Below are positions 49,194 through 60,545 of a stretch of 64,000 bases of DNA, one piece after another (positions within the stretch are counted from its first letter, which is position 1; each line of letters starts with the position of its first letter). Where the stretch lies: assembly GCF_964340395.1 (NCBI RefSeq), contig NC_135550.1, positions 5,725,101 to 5,789,100 of the forward strand, in the 5' to 3' direction. The notes below the pieces were generated by a model, which was given only the letters and a program-made list of their open reading frames with translations, was not told the origin of the DNA and did no database searches. Position numbers and translations under genes: made by a program. The DNA comes from Glandiceps talaboti. Lineage: Eukaryota > Hemichordata > Enteropneusta > Spengelidae.

Positions 49194-49472
49194 ATAATGA
49201 TAATAATAATAATAATCTTTATTCATACTGAACAGTTTACTAACTTAGTTTATAAATTGTCTATAGAAGTCCAATGAAGACTTGACCTCATGGGTTCAGT
49301 GTTCATGTAGAAGGAAACCTGCATTGTTTGTGAGTCAAACTGAACAACAATTTCCTTAGTACAGCATGACAAATTTAATCAAAGCCTGACCAGGGCTCAG
49401 TCTCTAACTGCAGTGGTAAGAAGTCGGTGGTTTAACCACTTGTCTACCGACAACCCAATCAACATGATCAGT
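49194..49472 (-). mobile_element. tRNA-derived SINE (family of 50213-50485), copy 1
   Basis: On the minus strand it starts GGGTTGTCGGTAGACAAGTG and GTTAAACCACCGAC, a tRNA-Ser/Leu-like box A region, and ends with AATAAAGATTATTATTATT. It lies 110 bp beyond the JKAMP stop. The AATAAA in its tail (49218-49223) may act as the JKAMP poly(A) signal. Confidence 0.8.
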
Positions 49473-49582
49473 TCGGATGACGGCCATACATGTACATGGT
49501 AGAAGCTTAAAAAGGTATGCCTCTAAGCACTTCATCCACATAGTAGTTAAATCCCAACAAACACACAACCTGAGTTACATCT

Positions 49583-52500
49583 TCAGTGTGAGTATGTCTG
49601 TACTTTGGTAGGGTCTGTAAATCTAACTGTCAACAGATAGAAGATGGCTGGTACTGGTACCAGGGCAAGTAACGATGCATGAAGTATAACATTCTCTAGC
49701 TGTGTAATAGAAATAATTCCATAGGCATGCACCACCCAATGTCCTAGCAGTATCACTATGTGACGGGGTTTCTTCACAAGGTCTTTGATATTCTGGAAAA
49801 AATCATAACATGAACAATCTGTAAATGTTTTATACTTCCAAAGTTAAGTGTCAACTACGCCAAGTTTGACAATGGGTTAAATTGTGGCTTTAGTTACAGG
49901 AATAATCAAGCATGAATGCCAACTTTAAATTGTGCCCTCTAGTGTTCACTTTAAGCAGTAACCTAATGTTTGACAGAGAACATTGAAACTAGCAGATATG
50001 ATATATGAATTTACTCTTGGGTAGGAAACACAGAACAAGTCAAAGAAATTGTGTTTATATCAAAATAATATTTACTAGATTCAATTCGTTTGAAAAATAG
50101 AGTATACAATGTATATTTAACACCATAGACTCTAGTACACATGTACACCTTGAGTTAAGGAATTTGACCATGGAGGAAATTAATATGGCACACTAATTGG
50201 CCTTTCTCATAATAATAATAATCTTTATTTATACTGGATAGTTCTTTAAGCATATAAACACTTGTCTCCCAAGAAGTAGAGTGAGGGCCAACACTCATGG
50301 GTTCAGTGTTAATGCAGGAGGAAACTGGAGCACCGGGGAAACTTCCATTGTTCGGTAGAGTCAAACCGAATGACAATCTTCTTGCATTCAGTGTTGTAAA
50401 TTAATCAAACCCTGAATGGGTTCTAACCCCGTCTGTAGTGGTAAGAGGCACATGGTTTAACCACCTGGACACCGACAACCCTATGATTTGTATTGATATG
50501 TCTAGGTGCCAGAGTGTAACAATAATGCATCCCATACACTTATATAGGCTTATTTACTGGACATATATACACTTACTTCAATTTCCTGCTTGGCAAAATG
50601 AACAGCACTGGTTACCAGAGATACAATGATAACCAGATAAGGGAATGAATAGTCTAGAAAAAAGAGAGGAAGTTTTACTCTTTTCATTCATCATACTGGT
50701 TTGTGTGATTGGATGAAAATAATTGTTTGGAATAATAAGGACAAGGATGTACAGCAGAAATACTCAAGTGGTGGATATTGAATGGACATCATTCAGTGAC
50801 AATTGGTGAAAATAGGAGGTAACTTACACTCACTGACTCGTTGGGATAACTTAGTAAAAATGTTTTTTGTTTGGCATATATTTGAAAAAGTAAAGACCAC
50901 ATTCTCTGTAAAGCAAAAACATACAGGAAATGTTCTGTATAAAGCAAAAACACACTGGTACTCCATTAAACTAAGGATGATATATTTTTCAAAATGGAGA
51001 AGACTGGATGTCTTAACAAAATGCAATTCTATCAGCTTCCAAGATTGCCTTTCTTTGGCCTTGTTTACAGAGCATCATCAGAACATATAACTGAATAGGA
51101 ATAGTTGATCAGAAAGAAAATAATGTACACAGACATACTTTGTATGTTCACATAGACAAATATATATAATTCATATCATTCATAATATAATTGAAAGGGT
51201 GTCTCAAATTATAACATCTATCAGTTACTTACACAGTAAGCCAGCAGCAACCGCCTGTGTTACAGTCAGGATGGGTAGGAAATACAAGGCTGCATAGATT
51301 GATGCTTTACCATAACTTGTACAGAATTTGGCTGCTAGGAAAGGACGGATTAACATCATACACACCAACATAAAGGCATAATAAATAAAGACTACAGTGT
51401 ACCTGAAAAGTAAACAGATAGTTAAATACATGCAAGTTATCCTGAAGGCAAACTAAAAACAAAAGAAAACAGACAACCACAACATGTTGGCGCTATTTCT
51501 GGGTGCAGTATCTCTTCCCCAGGGGAAATAATCATATACCATGGTGGTGCTCTTAATTAGTTAGTTGAAGGTTTGAATAGGTCAGTAGCTAATGCTAGTA
51601 GTGTCAAGACTTCAGTAAAATCAAGATCTGAACCTAGATGTCCACTAAAATCAAATAAATTGGTCCTTATCTCACAAGGCAATTTGCTCACTCAGTTTCA
51701 CTTAAAACCATTCACAGTTGTTTTAACTATCCTCATAAACAACAAACAAACAAACAAACAAACAAACAAAAAACGAAAATGTAACCTTCCAACTTCATTG
51801 GTAGCTAGTAGGGGTAATGAACATGCAAATAATGTCAGCTTTGATGGCCACTATATAATGTGATCAAACCCATACACTCAGCCCTTATACATGTACATCA
51901 TACAAGATTTGTCTCCATAATACAAGAAAGGATTACAATGTAAGAACTTGGGGGTGAGATTGGGTGGGATAGGGGAGGGGGAGAGATTGGGTTGGGATAG
52001 GGGAGGGGGGGAGTTAGTTACTTTCAATACTTACAGAGGGTAGGCTGCTTCATGAGTACAATGCAATGTTGATGTATAACCAGGACTGGGATTAAATAAC
52101 ATTGTATACCAGTCTGCTAAACTTGTTATCGGACATGAACGAATCTTTATGGAACCTGAAAGTACATTATACATACATTACACCTGAAAGCAAAAATAAA
52201 CACACTCCAAATCCATCTATATTCAACAAATATTGTAACAAAACAGCCACTGGCCCCAAAATCCTCCCTTCCTGGTGTGCCACAGTATAAACTGGCAATT
52301 ACAAAAGATGTTACCAGTCCCTGGGCCTTCTTGAGAAAAAAAGTCTGAGAGCACAGGGATATTTCCTAATTATATTTGTAAAAGTACAAATTCCTGAAAG
52401 ATTCCACCTTACTACTAATCAAGGATCATCATTACACCACAATACTCAATAGATCAGGCAAAGAAAAAAATGAATTTGTTTCTGGTCAGCACACTCATCA

Positions 52501-55500
52501 CTCAAATACCCTTGCATCAGGCTTTTTTTTGTGTTAGTCCAATCCATGCATGCAGTCTGCAAATCTGGGGAGAAACATAATAATAACCCTCCCTACTTCA
52601 GTGAAGACAACTGCAGAGCCAATCATGAGCAAGCAAATGACATCTGCCCCACAAACACACTTGTTCTAAAGTACTAGATAAAAAGAACAGTGACTGCCAT
52701 AAATAGTAGATTTAGTGACAGGTTTGTTGAGAATGAAAAAAAATAATAAAAAATTTGCGTTGTCAAACCACTTTTGACAAAATGTCCTGACCAGAAACAA
52801 TTCCTTTTTTTTGGCCTTTTATATATGCCATTAGAACTTTTTAAATAGACACTCACCTAGGGGGTCTACCAATAGCAAGGTCACCATGGCAGCAATTGCA
52901 CATTCAAAGAGTGCTGACACATGTAATATTATTGCCCTAGAAGAAAGAAAGCAAATAAACAGTAGAATTGAATAGTTAGTTTTGAGTGTCGTCACCATTT
53001 TGTCTAACCGTGGAATCCATTGTGGATGGGGATTTTAAATTTTGTTTTTCCGTCTCACACGTGATGAATACTTCTCACTCTGGAGATGCAGTATTATGGT
53101 GGTGTTGATTTGAATGAATGATACAGTTTCAAGCAATACTATTAAAACTGTAGGCGTATGTTTTGCCCCTCAGTACATTTTGTGTTTTGTGCATAACTGG
53201 CTGCGCTAAATGCTTGTCCATACAATCGGGTAGTAATTTTATCATAGTGGCATGGGGTTAAAGAGAAAAATACATTTACATATTTACATCAAAATAGAAA
53301 TAAGCATGTCATCCCCCCCACCACCCACCCCCCCTCCCACCCCCCAACTGAGTAAATAAGACTCAAACAAATAACATAAATATTGTGAATATCTAGATAG
53401 ATCTGTGACAGAATGTCAAACTTCATGAAGGGTACAACCTTAGTAGGCTTTCATCAGTTTATCAGTCTTTGATCGTCATAAAAAATGCTACACTGCTCTT
53501 TCTATCAGAATCTACTCAAAATTCTTTAAAATATTTCTGTGTATCTTTTACTTTAAGATATGATTGAAAGAATGAATTGGAAGTAAACATGTCATTTGTA
53601 TTATGGATGATAATGTTGAAGATGACATTTGATTTGCTATTAATTAGCAACAGAAACACAGATTCAACTTTGGCAAAACACAGATGCCCCTAAAGGTGAT
53701 ATATGCAAATTGACTTTACCTCGATCAATCACCAAATCAACCTGTACATTATTGTTTTTTATTTACCCTTCATAATCAACAGACATGACAACCCACACTG
53801 TTTTATTGCCTTTGTAAAATGTATACATATAATGTATACAGTGTTAGTGTCTGTTCTCACCTCTTTTTCTTTGCAAAGAATTCAATAAAGAACCAGTTGA
53901 GAATCAAAGCAAGCATTGCCATGAAGCCAAGGTACAACCAGTCATAGAAGGTTGGTTCATCTGTACACAACATACATACTGATGACGCATTGGGTGTGAA
54001 ACCCCATTGACAAGCCTTCAAAAAGTTTAAAAAAACAGGGTTGGGTTAGAAACAATGAAAAGGAGTGTACTGTGTGTAGGTACATCTTAGGAGATACCAA
54101 CTTTAGTTTGTACTTCTTATACATGTGTTGATGTGCTTGCATTGACAGTGGTGGCACTAGACCGTGCGTGCTGTCAATCAAGCAGAATGTACAGCTGCCA
54201 ATTTCACAGTCTATGTAAAGAGATGTGTGCAAAAACATACCCTGGTATATTGTAATTGATCATCATTTGGGGTTTAGGCAGATGAGTAAGGTGATACATG
54301 GGTAGATATATATACCCTGAAAGTGAATTTGCACATATGCCGTGAAAATATTTAAGTAAAACAGCATCTCCGATAATTATAATTCTTCAACAATTGACTG
54401 CACATCCAACCTTATTCAGTGTTTATATTATCTTGATAATTACATAATATCATTGCTGCATAACCAAGACACCACTATCATTAAACTGTGTCATCTTTAC
54501 TGGTACCACATGTAACCACAGACAAGTGTGTTACTTGTCTGTGCTGTTACTTGTCTGTGATGTAACACAACACTAGTTTTACAGTCTGTGTTTATCATTG
54601 TTTGCAGATAGCATGCTTTCCGTAGTAATTATATATACACAAAACTTACTCCACAAGGTCCAAATGTTCCATTGTCATTTTCAAGTCTTCCACAATACAA
54701 ACCAGGACAGGATTTGACGCCCTCCACTATATTACTGATTTCTGAAAATTACACAAATGTCAGATGACATTCTTGTTATAAGTTATATCTTAATTGTGAC
54801 TGGGCTTGTAGTCTATAATAGCACAGATCAAGACACAATATAACTTTGGTAAGTTACACTACAAAATGTCAGAGATTTAAATCACATTCATTGTATATGC
54901 AGGATTCAAATTAATTTCCATGTTTGGGAGTCAGGTCTTCTATTGATTTACATTAGTCTGAGACTATATCATCTACATTTGGTAATCTACATACTACATG
55001 TATGTATGTATGTATGTATGTATGTATGTATGTATGTATGTATGTATGTATGTATGTATGTATGTATGTATGTATGTATGTATGTATGTATGTATGTATG
55101 TATGTATGTATGTATGTATGTATGTATGTATGTATGTATGTATGTATGTATGTATGTATGTATGTATGTATGTATGTATGTATGTATGTATGTATGTATG
55201 TATGTATGTATGTATGTATGTATGTATGTATGTATGTATGTATGTATGTATGTATGTATGGTATGGTATGTATGGTATGTATGTATGTATGTATGTATGT
55301 ATGTATGTATGTATGTATGTATGTATGTATGTATGTATGTATGTATGTATGTATGTATGTATGTATGTATGTATGGTATGGTATGTATGTATGTATGTAT
55401 GTATGTATGTATGTATGTATGTATGTATGTATGTATGTATGTATGCATGTATGCATGTATGCATGCATGCATGCATGCATGCATGCATGTATGTATGTAT

Positions 55501-56246
55501 GTATGTATGTATGTATGTATGTATGTATGTATGGTCTGTCTGCTCTGGACTCCTGCTAATTTTGAGCATGGAGCTGGGTCCACTGCTGTCATAATTTGGG
55601 TTTTTTTTAGCATGGAGGTATGAAGTATATACCTCCATGGTTTCTGTAACGCTATGTAATAGTCAATTTTCCAGTTCCAAGATGCATTGCACAAGAGGAC
55701 ATCACTTATGTTTGAAGAAAACTTAGTGTGGCCTAATTGGCATCACAACACATATGGTACGTACAGTGTAAATCACATAACATGTTGTTATGCAATAGTG
55801 ATTAATGTAATTTAATATACATGTATGAAAGTTGTGCTTGTCATGGGTCATGTTGACTGAAGTGTAATATCGGCTCGTGACAATTACTTTAAGCGTCAAT
55901 AGACACGAAGACTCTAATGAAAATATGCACCTTTTCAACGGTGAGAGTGCTACTAATAGGAGACAAGATTTAAGATGTATACAACTTTTCCGTGAACATA
56001 CATGTAATGATGTGTGACTGTATTTAGTCCTGCTTGCATACGGAGTAAGTCGTCCCTTCCTTCTCCTTTATGACGGTGTTGAGGGTCATGTCAGTAATCT
56101 AGACCCGTGCACCGTCTGCAAGCAGGACTGGGCTGTACAGTATACTCTGCAGTGCTCACTAAACATCCATGTAAGAATATACTATTACTGGCATTTCATC
56201 TCAACTCACCTTCATCGTACGGATACCTTCCCCGTTGAAATGTCAT
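49583..56246 (-). CDS. JKAMP: JKAMP (JNK1-associated membrane protein), 8 exons, 313 aa
   Basis: Multipass ER membrane protein. In mammals it binds JNK1 and links the proteasome and ER-associated degradation machinery to the membrane. Exons: 56246-56210, 54741-54650, 54015-53861, 52936-52857, 52155-52035, 51402-51233, 50653-50577 and 49792-49583. All have GT/AG borders, and the phases sum to 942 nt with stop. Landmarks in order: CPGLYCGRLENDNGTFGPCG (Cys-rich N-terminus); FYDWLYLGFMAMLALIL (compare human LYDWLYLGFMAMLPLVL); FECAIAAMVTLLL; DWYTMLFNPSPGYTSTLHCT; YTVVFIYYAFML; SIYAALYFLPILTVTQAV; GHWVVHAYGIISITQLE; LLALVPVPAIFYLLTVRFTD. Length matches the human protein (about 311). The N-terminal 12 residues come from a separate 37-nt exon and are the least certain part. 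No lesion was seen; this is the best-supported gene in the window. Confidence 0.95.
50213..50485 (-). mobile_element. tRNA-derived SINE, copy 2, in JKAMP intron 7
   Basis: The minus strand opens GGGTTGTCGGTGTCCAGGTG and GTTAAACC (box A-like), then GGTTAGAACCC (box B-like, one change from GGTTCGAACCC). The body shares CATGGGTTCAGTGTT and AGTCAAAC with copy 1. The tail is AATAAAGATTATTATTATTA. The ATT-repeat tail is typical of SINEs mobilised by CR1/L2-type LINEs. Confidence 0.8.
51738..51772. repeat. (AAAC)n microsatellite
   Basis: About eight AAAC units in JKAMP intron 5. Confidence 0.9.
54991..55532. repeat. ~530-bp (TATG)n microsatellite in JKAMP intron 1
   Basis: Nearly pure TATG for about 270 bp, then blocks separated by GGTATGGTATG interruptions, and a TGCA-rich variant patch at 55445-55490. 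The long frames on both strands (Met-Tyr-Val-Cys or His-Thr-Tyr-Ile repeats) are repeat translations. Confidence 0.98.
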
Positions 56247-56374
56247 TATGAAACCTGTATTCTTACAGTAATATGATTACAGGTTGCAAGATAACTATAA
56301 GATCACGAAATAGAAGGCAAACGTTGCTGATCCATCGATGACAACATACATGTTAGGAATACATGTACAACTTT

Positions 56375-56383
56375 ACTTCCGGG
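56375..56383. promoter_or_regulatory. ETS-type site upstream of JKAMP
   Basis: ACTTCCGGG lies 129 bp upstream of the JKAMP ATG; on the gene's strand it reads CCCGGAAGT. Such sites are common close to housekeeping-gene starts. Its function is inferred from position. Confidence 0.45.
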
Positions 56384-56539
56384 TTAATCCAAAGGTGTGT
56401 TGTGACCGTAGAGGTCGCTATACACGGGGAAAGTGCCCAGCCAGAAAGTCAAGAAGTATTGTCGTGGATCACGTTATATGGTTAACTTATCAAACATTTA
56501 AATTCTTGCTCAATTCGCAGCAAAGTTTGTGTTTGGTAC

Positions 56540-58126
56540 ACTAAAACTATGGTGTAGGAGGAAAATAGTATTTTCATAGGAAGGAAAAAATGTTTCAAAT
56601 CTTATAACAGGATAAAGTTACACGTGAAAAGAACATCAAGGAAAAATGTTGCTGTGCACTGAGTGTTTTTAGCCAAACAGAACTATCATTTTCAACGGCT
56701 TTGCAAAGAAAGGCAATGGCAGACATTGGCCGAATCGCCACCTCGTTTTTAAAAAAAAAATATTATTTCCATTCAACTTCGACTGTTTTGTAAAACTCGA
56801 AATATATAAATGTACGTGTATGTAAGCTTTTTCTCCTTTTGTTAGCTGTACAGGGCTCAGGTCTTACATACAGCAATCAGTCATAAATAACTAAATAAAA
56901 TTATAGAAACGAAAAATCCACTTTGCATTTCTTACCAACTGAGACATAACATATGAATCCATCTAAAATTGTTATTTGTTTTATTTGAAACCATTCTGGG
57001 TGACTGCAGGTTGATGTTATCAAAAAAGCATATTTTACCGTAGTTTCATAATTTCACAACCTTCTGAGGTAGTAGTTGGAGAAACCGGGATGTAAAAAAA
57101 AAAACATCTTTCTTACCGGAATTGGCATGTGAAAACATGCAGCACTTTCCCTTGTTTAGCATTTAAGCATTCGATTTTGGACTATAAAACCTGTGTTATA
57201 AAACCTGTGTTAAATATTATGACAGGGACGCTATTAAAAGACATTATTTCATCCCCAACATTAACATTTCAAACAACTTCTTGGGCGCACACGCCTCATA
57301 AGCTTTTTGAAATTCAGATACCAAACAAATGTTTTTAATTTTTTTTATTAACATCACTGACATCCAGAAGAGAATAGTTGAATATTTTTTTTAAAAAATC
57401 AAACAATTGAACATCTGGGGACACCCCCTCCTCCTGGTACCCCCCCCCCCCCCCTTACTTGAAGAGATGAGACTTTTGTGTATATGATATGCTATTGTTT
57501 TTATTTTCGTGTAAACTGCTGCAACTATATACGCGTAGAGGCTAAATTTGCTTCTGAAGTCACTCAGTTGCTACGTATGTGTGTCAGAAATCTCCCCCTC
57601 CACTGTCTATGTATGGGGAAAACAAAGCAAATTACGTACCTTTGTAAAGAATTGTAAAAAAATTCTAATAAGATTTAACAGCGGCTGTTCATACAATTCC
57701 AAAGAAAAAAGAAAGAACGAATTATGCATATATATAATAGTAAATGGAACGTTTTTGTGTCGTCTTTTCTTTCTTTCTTTTTGGGTGGGGGTGGGTGTCC
57801 AATTCCAAAGTCTAAGTTTGTCAGTGAAAAGGAAAGAATGAATGAATGCTCCTCTTGAACTGGGAAAGTCTGGGGTATTAACGTATCTCAGCCATTTCTT
57901 TTGTTTCAACTCAGACCCGCTTTCGACTGACAATGGACTGCTTTTTGCGACAATTTTATGGTATTCACACATTGCCAATTGAATATTGTCTCACATGTTG
58001 CACTCTACTTATGAAAACTTTCGTAGAGGGCGCAGGATCTTTGGCACAGTACATTTCACACAGCATTTCACCTCATAAGACCTTGGGTCTACGAGGGTCA
58101 CAGTCAAAATATATGCATGATATGCG
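56540..58126. other. Spacer between JKAMP and the methyltransferase
   Basis: The two genes are divergent, so this spacer should hold the 5' region of the methyltransferase. Poly-C occurs near 57440 and a TTTCTTTCTTT run near 57770. No further gene was recognised. Confidence 0.5.
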
Positions 58127-59205
58127 ATGGCTGCGGCAGCGACGACAGCGCTTGATATCTGGAGTCACTCGATGATAGCTTTGATACCACAGGCTCTCAT
58201 GAGTGCTACTAAATTAGGTGTATTCGAGTATTTAGAAGGGAAAGATGCATCGTCAGTCACCGAAGTTTCTACAGCATTGGGTTCACATAAACGTGCCACC
58301 AAACAGTTGCTGGATTTCATGGTATGTCTAGGCTACCTTGGTACCAAGAAGTCAATCGATGCTTCAAGTTCATTTACAACCAGTGGTGACGATGAAGACC
58401 TGTATTATAACACAGAAGTGACAAGTAAACATCTTATCAGCAACAGCCCCCTCTCACTGGTACCAATGGTGACTTCGTTTGGTGATCACGTGTACGCACA
58501 AGCTCATGACATATGTATTCTGTAGTATCAAAGGGAACATCTTTCTACGAAGAAAAGTTAGAAAGAAAAGTGCTTTGGGATGGCAGCAGGGACAGGCAGA
58601 TGACATTTCTAGAGATTATGCGCTGTCATGATAAGGTGTGGGCGATTCCGTCGATAAGCAAGTCATTCGATTTGTCAGATTTTACGACCGTTTGTGACCT
58701 GGGAGGGGGTACTGGCGATGTGGCGTACGCCCTAGCCACGAAGTATCCTCAGATGCATCTCACTGTGTTTGACCTGCCGCCAGTAACAAAATGGGCAATG
58801 GAGAATGCTAAATGTGATGTCCCTTCAAACGTGACATTTCAAAGTGGTGATTTCTTTGTCGACGATCTGCCACTAGCAGATCTATATATTTTATGCAACA
58901 TCCTTCACGACTGGCCTGAGCATAGAGCAGACGCCATCCTCGCAAAAGTGTTCGAAGCTGTGAAACCAGACGGAGCCATTCTTGTTGCAGAGTTACTACT
59001 TGATGAAGATAATGAAAGTGACAATTTTGAACTTCATCGTCACATGGTTTCTATGTCGATGTTGTCACAATTGTTTGGGCAGCAGCTGTCTCATAAGGAC
59101 ATGTCCATATTACTCAAAAAACATGGTTTTATAGATGTAGATATGAAGCAGATTCCACAATCTCTGGTAGACTGTGTTTTGGCAAGGAAACCAGGTTCAA
59201 CATAA
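58127..59205 (+). CDS. ASMT/HIOMT-like O-methyltransferase, single exon, one frame break
   Basis: Class I SAM-dependent methyltransferase of the acetylserotonin O-methyltransferase family, expected to methylate a hydroxyl on a small aromatic substrate. The actual substrate is unknown, since the family is expanded in invertebrates. The N-terminal winged-helix dimerisation domain spans about residues 1-100 (ALMSATKLGVFEYL, KQLLDFMVCLGYL). The SAM motif is VCDLGGGTGDVAYALATKYP (about 188-207). A DLPP motif and SGDFFVDDLPLADLYILCNI follow, then the catalytic His in LHDWPEH (about 260). The end is VDCVLARKPGST-stop; ATTAAA at 59398-59403 is a candidate poly(A) signal. One frame shift lies at 58490-58515, between FGDHVYAQAHD and YSVVSKGTSFYEEKL; adding one base gives 359 aa, close to the usual 345. 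The absence of introns suggests a retrocopy or an intronless subfamily. GCGATGGCT is a good start context. Confidence 0.85.
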
Positions 59206-59514
59206 GACAAAAGATGATTCTCACCCACGGTAGAAATATTCCTTTTACGACCCCCTTTCCAGCCTTTATACATCACTGATTCTGCGCTCATTCTAGCCAT
59301 AGATCGAATGAACAGAGCAGATCCAGTGACATAGATTGGCTACTCACTTCATGTAGCCCAGAGGTTTGCCATGCTCACTATCACGCTGACATTGGGAATT
59401 AAAGCATGATAGTAAACACGACAAGAATGTGATGATACTCTTTTATCACAGACTTACTTTTGGGTCATGATGGTTTCATCTCATCAGCAATTTAAAATAT
59501 TAAAAGTACCGGGT

Positions 59515-60545
59515 AGTGCCCATGGCATTGTAGCACAACTGTACAGTTTTCAAAAAAAAAAATGTTTATCCTCATGCTGATGCTAGGGGTAGGTGTTCAT
59601 TTGCTGAATGACTATCCAGTTGCCTATCCTGCCCTGTTATCTTTGCATGGTCTTGTTGGTAGACATACTTGCATACATTTTTTGAATGTTTATTCACTTG
59701 TCTATGAATCCCTGTTGTTATCTTTGTGATATACACCATTGTTTGGCTGTTGCTGTGGGTGTTGTCTGGTTGCTAGGCATATTTACACTTTTGATCGGTT
59801 ACTCACTTGCCTACCAGATATCATTTTACCAAAATATACTGGCATTTGATTGTTGCTAAGGGCATGGTCATGGTTGCTGGGGCCAACTGTGTCAAATATG
59901 TAAACAATACTACAAAGTAGCACATCCAGAAACACCTCGCCAAATTTCAGCCCCATTGACCAAGTACTTTTTGGAATATAACTTTTTGACCAAAAGTCAC
60001 ATTTTTACACCTAATTTGCATATTGCTGATGAGATCATTACATACTCAATAGTTCTTCATCTTGACATCCCCAAATGCTTTCCCATTAAATTTCAAGCCA
60101 ATCTGCTTGGTAGTTTTTGAATTAAAGATTTTTTACCAACAAGACACATTTTTAGCCCTAATATGCATATTAGTTATCAAGTCATCATGCCATGAACAAA
60201 CCTTAATCTACACACCCCTAAGAACGTTTCCACTAAAGTTCAGACCAATCTGCCCAGTACTTTTATAGTTCACCCCAAATTAGAAAAATGATATTTTTTG
60301 TCCCAAATCACACACCTGTGATGTGATCATTTTGCCTTGAACAATTTCCCAACTAGACACTACAAGTAATGCCCCCCCCCCAAAAAAAAAACAAACAAAC
60401 AAACAAGACAATCGGTTTGGTGGTTTTTGAGTTTAAGTCATCCACACACATGCACACAGTATGACACAGCCAGACACCACACCATGCTTATAGCACTACT
60501 GAACCTATCAGTTAAGTTGTGCTAAAATATGACGTCCTGAGCCAA
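59515..60545 (-). repeat. R3 dispersed repeat, copy 3 (longest, ~1 kb)
   Basis: In reverse orientation it carries the R3 blocks: GGCATTGTAGCACAACTGTA at the start, GTTGCTAGGCATATTTACA, GGGCATGGTCATGGTTGCTG, GATGATCC-like and AATTTGCATATTGCTGATG units. It ends with CTATCAGTTAAGTTGTGCTA near 60520, which echoes its beginning. No coding capacity was recognised. Confidence 0.8.

Noticed and set aside
54943-55694. Long reading frames on both strands (about 175-235 codons)
   Set aside because: Pure translation of the TATG/CATA microsatellite.
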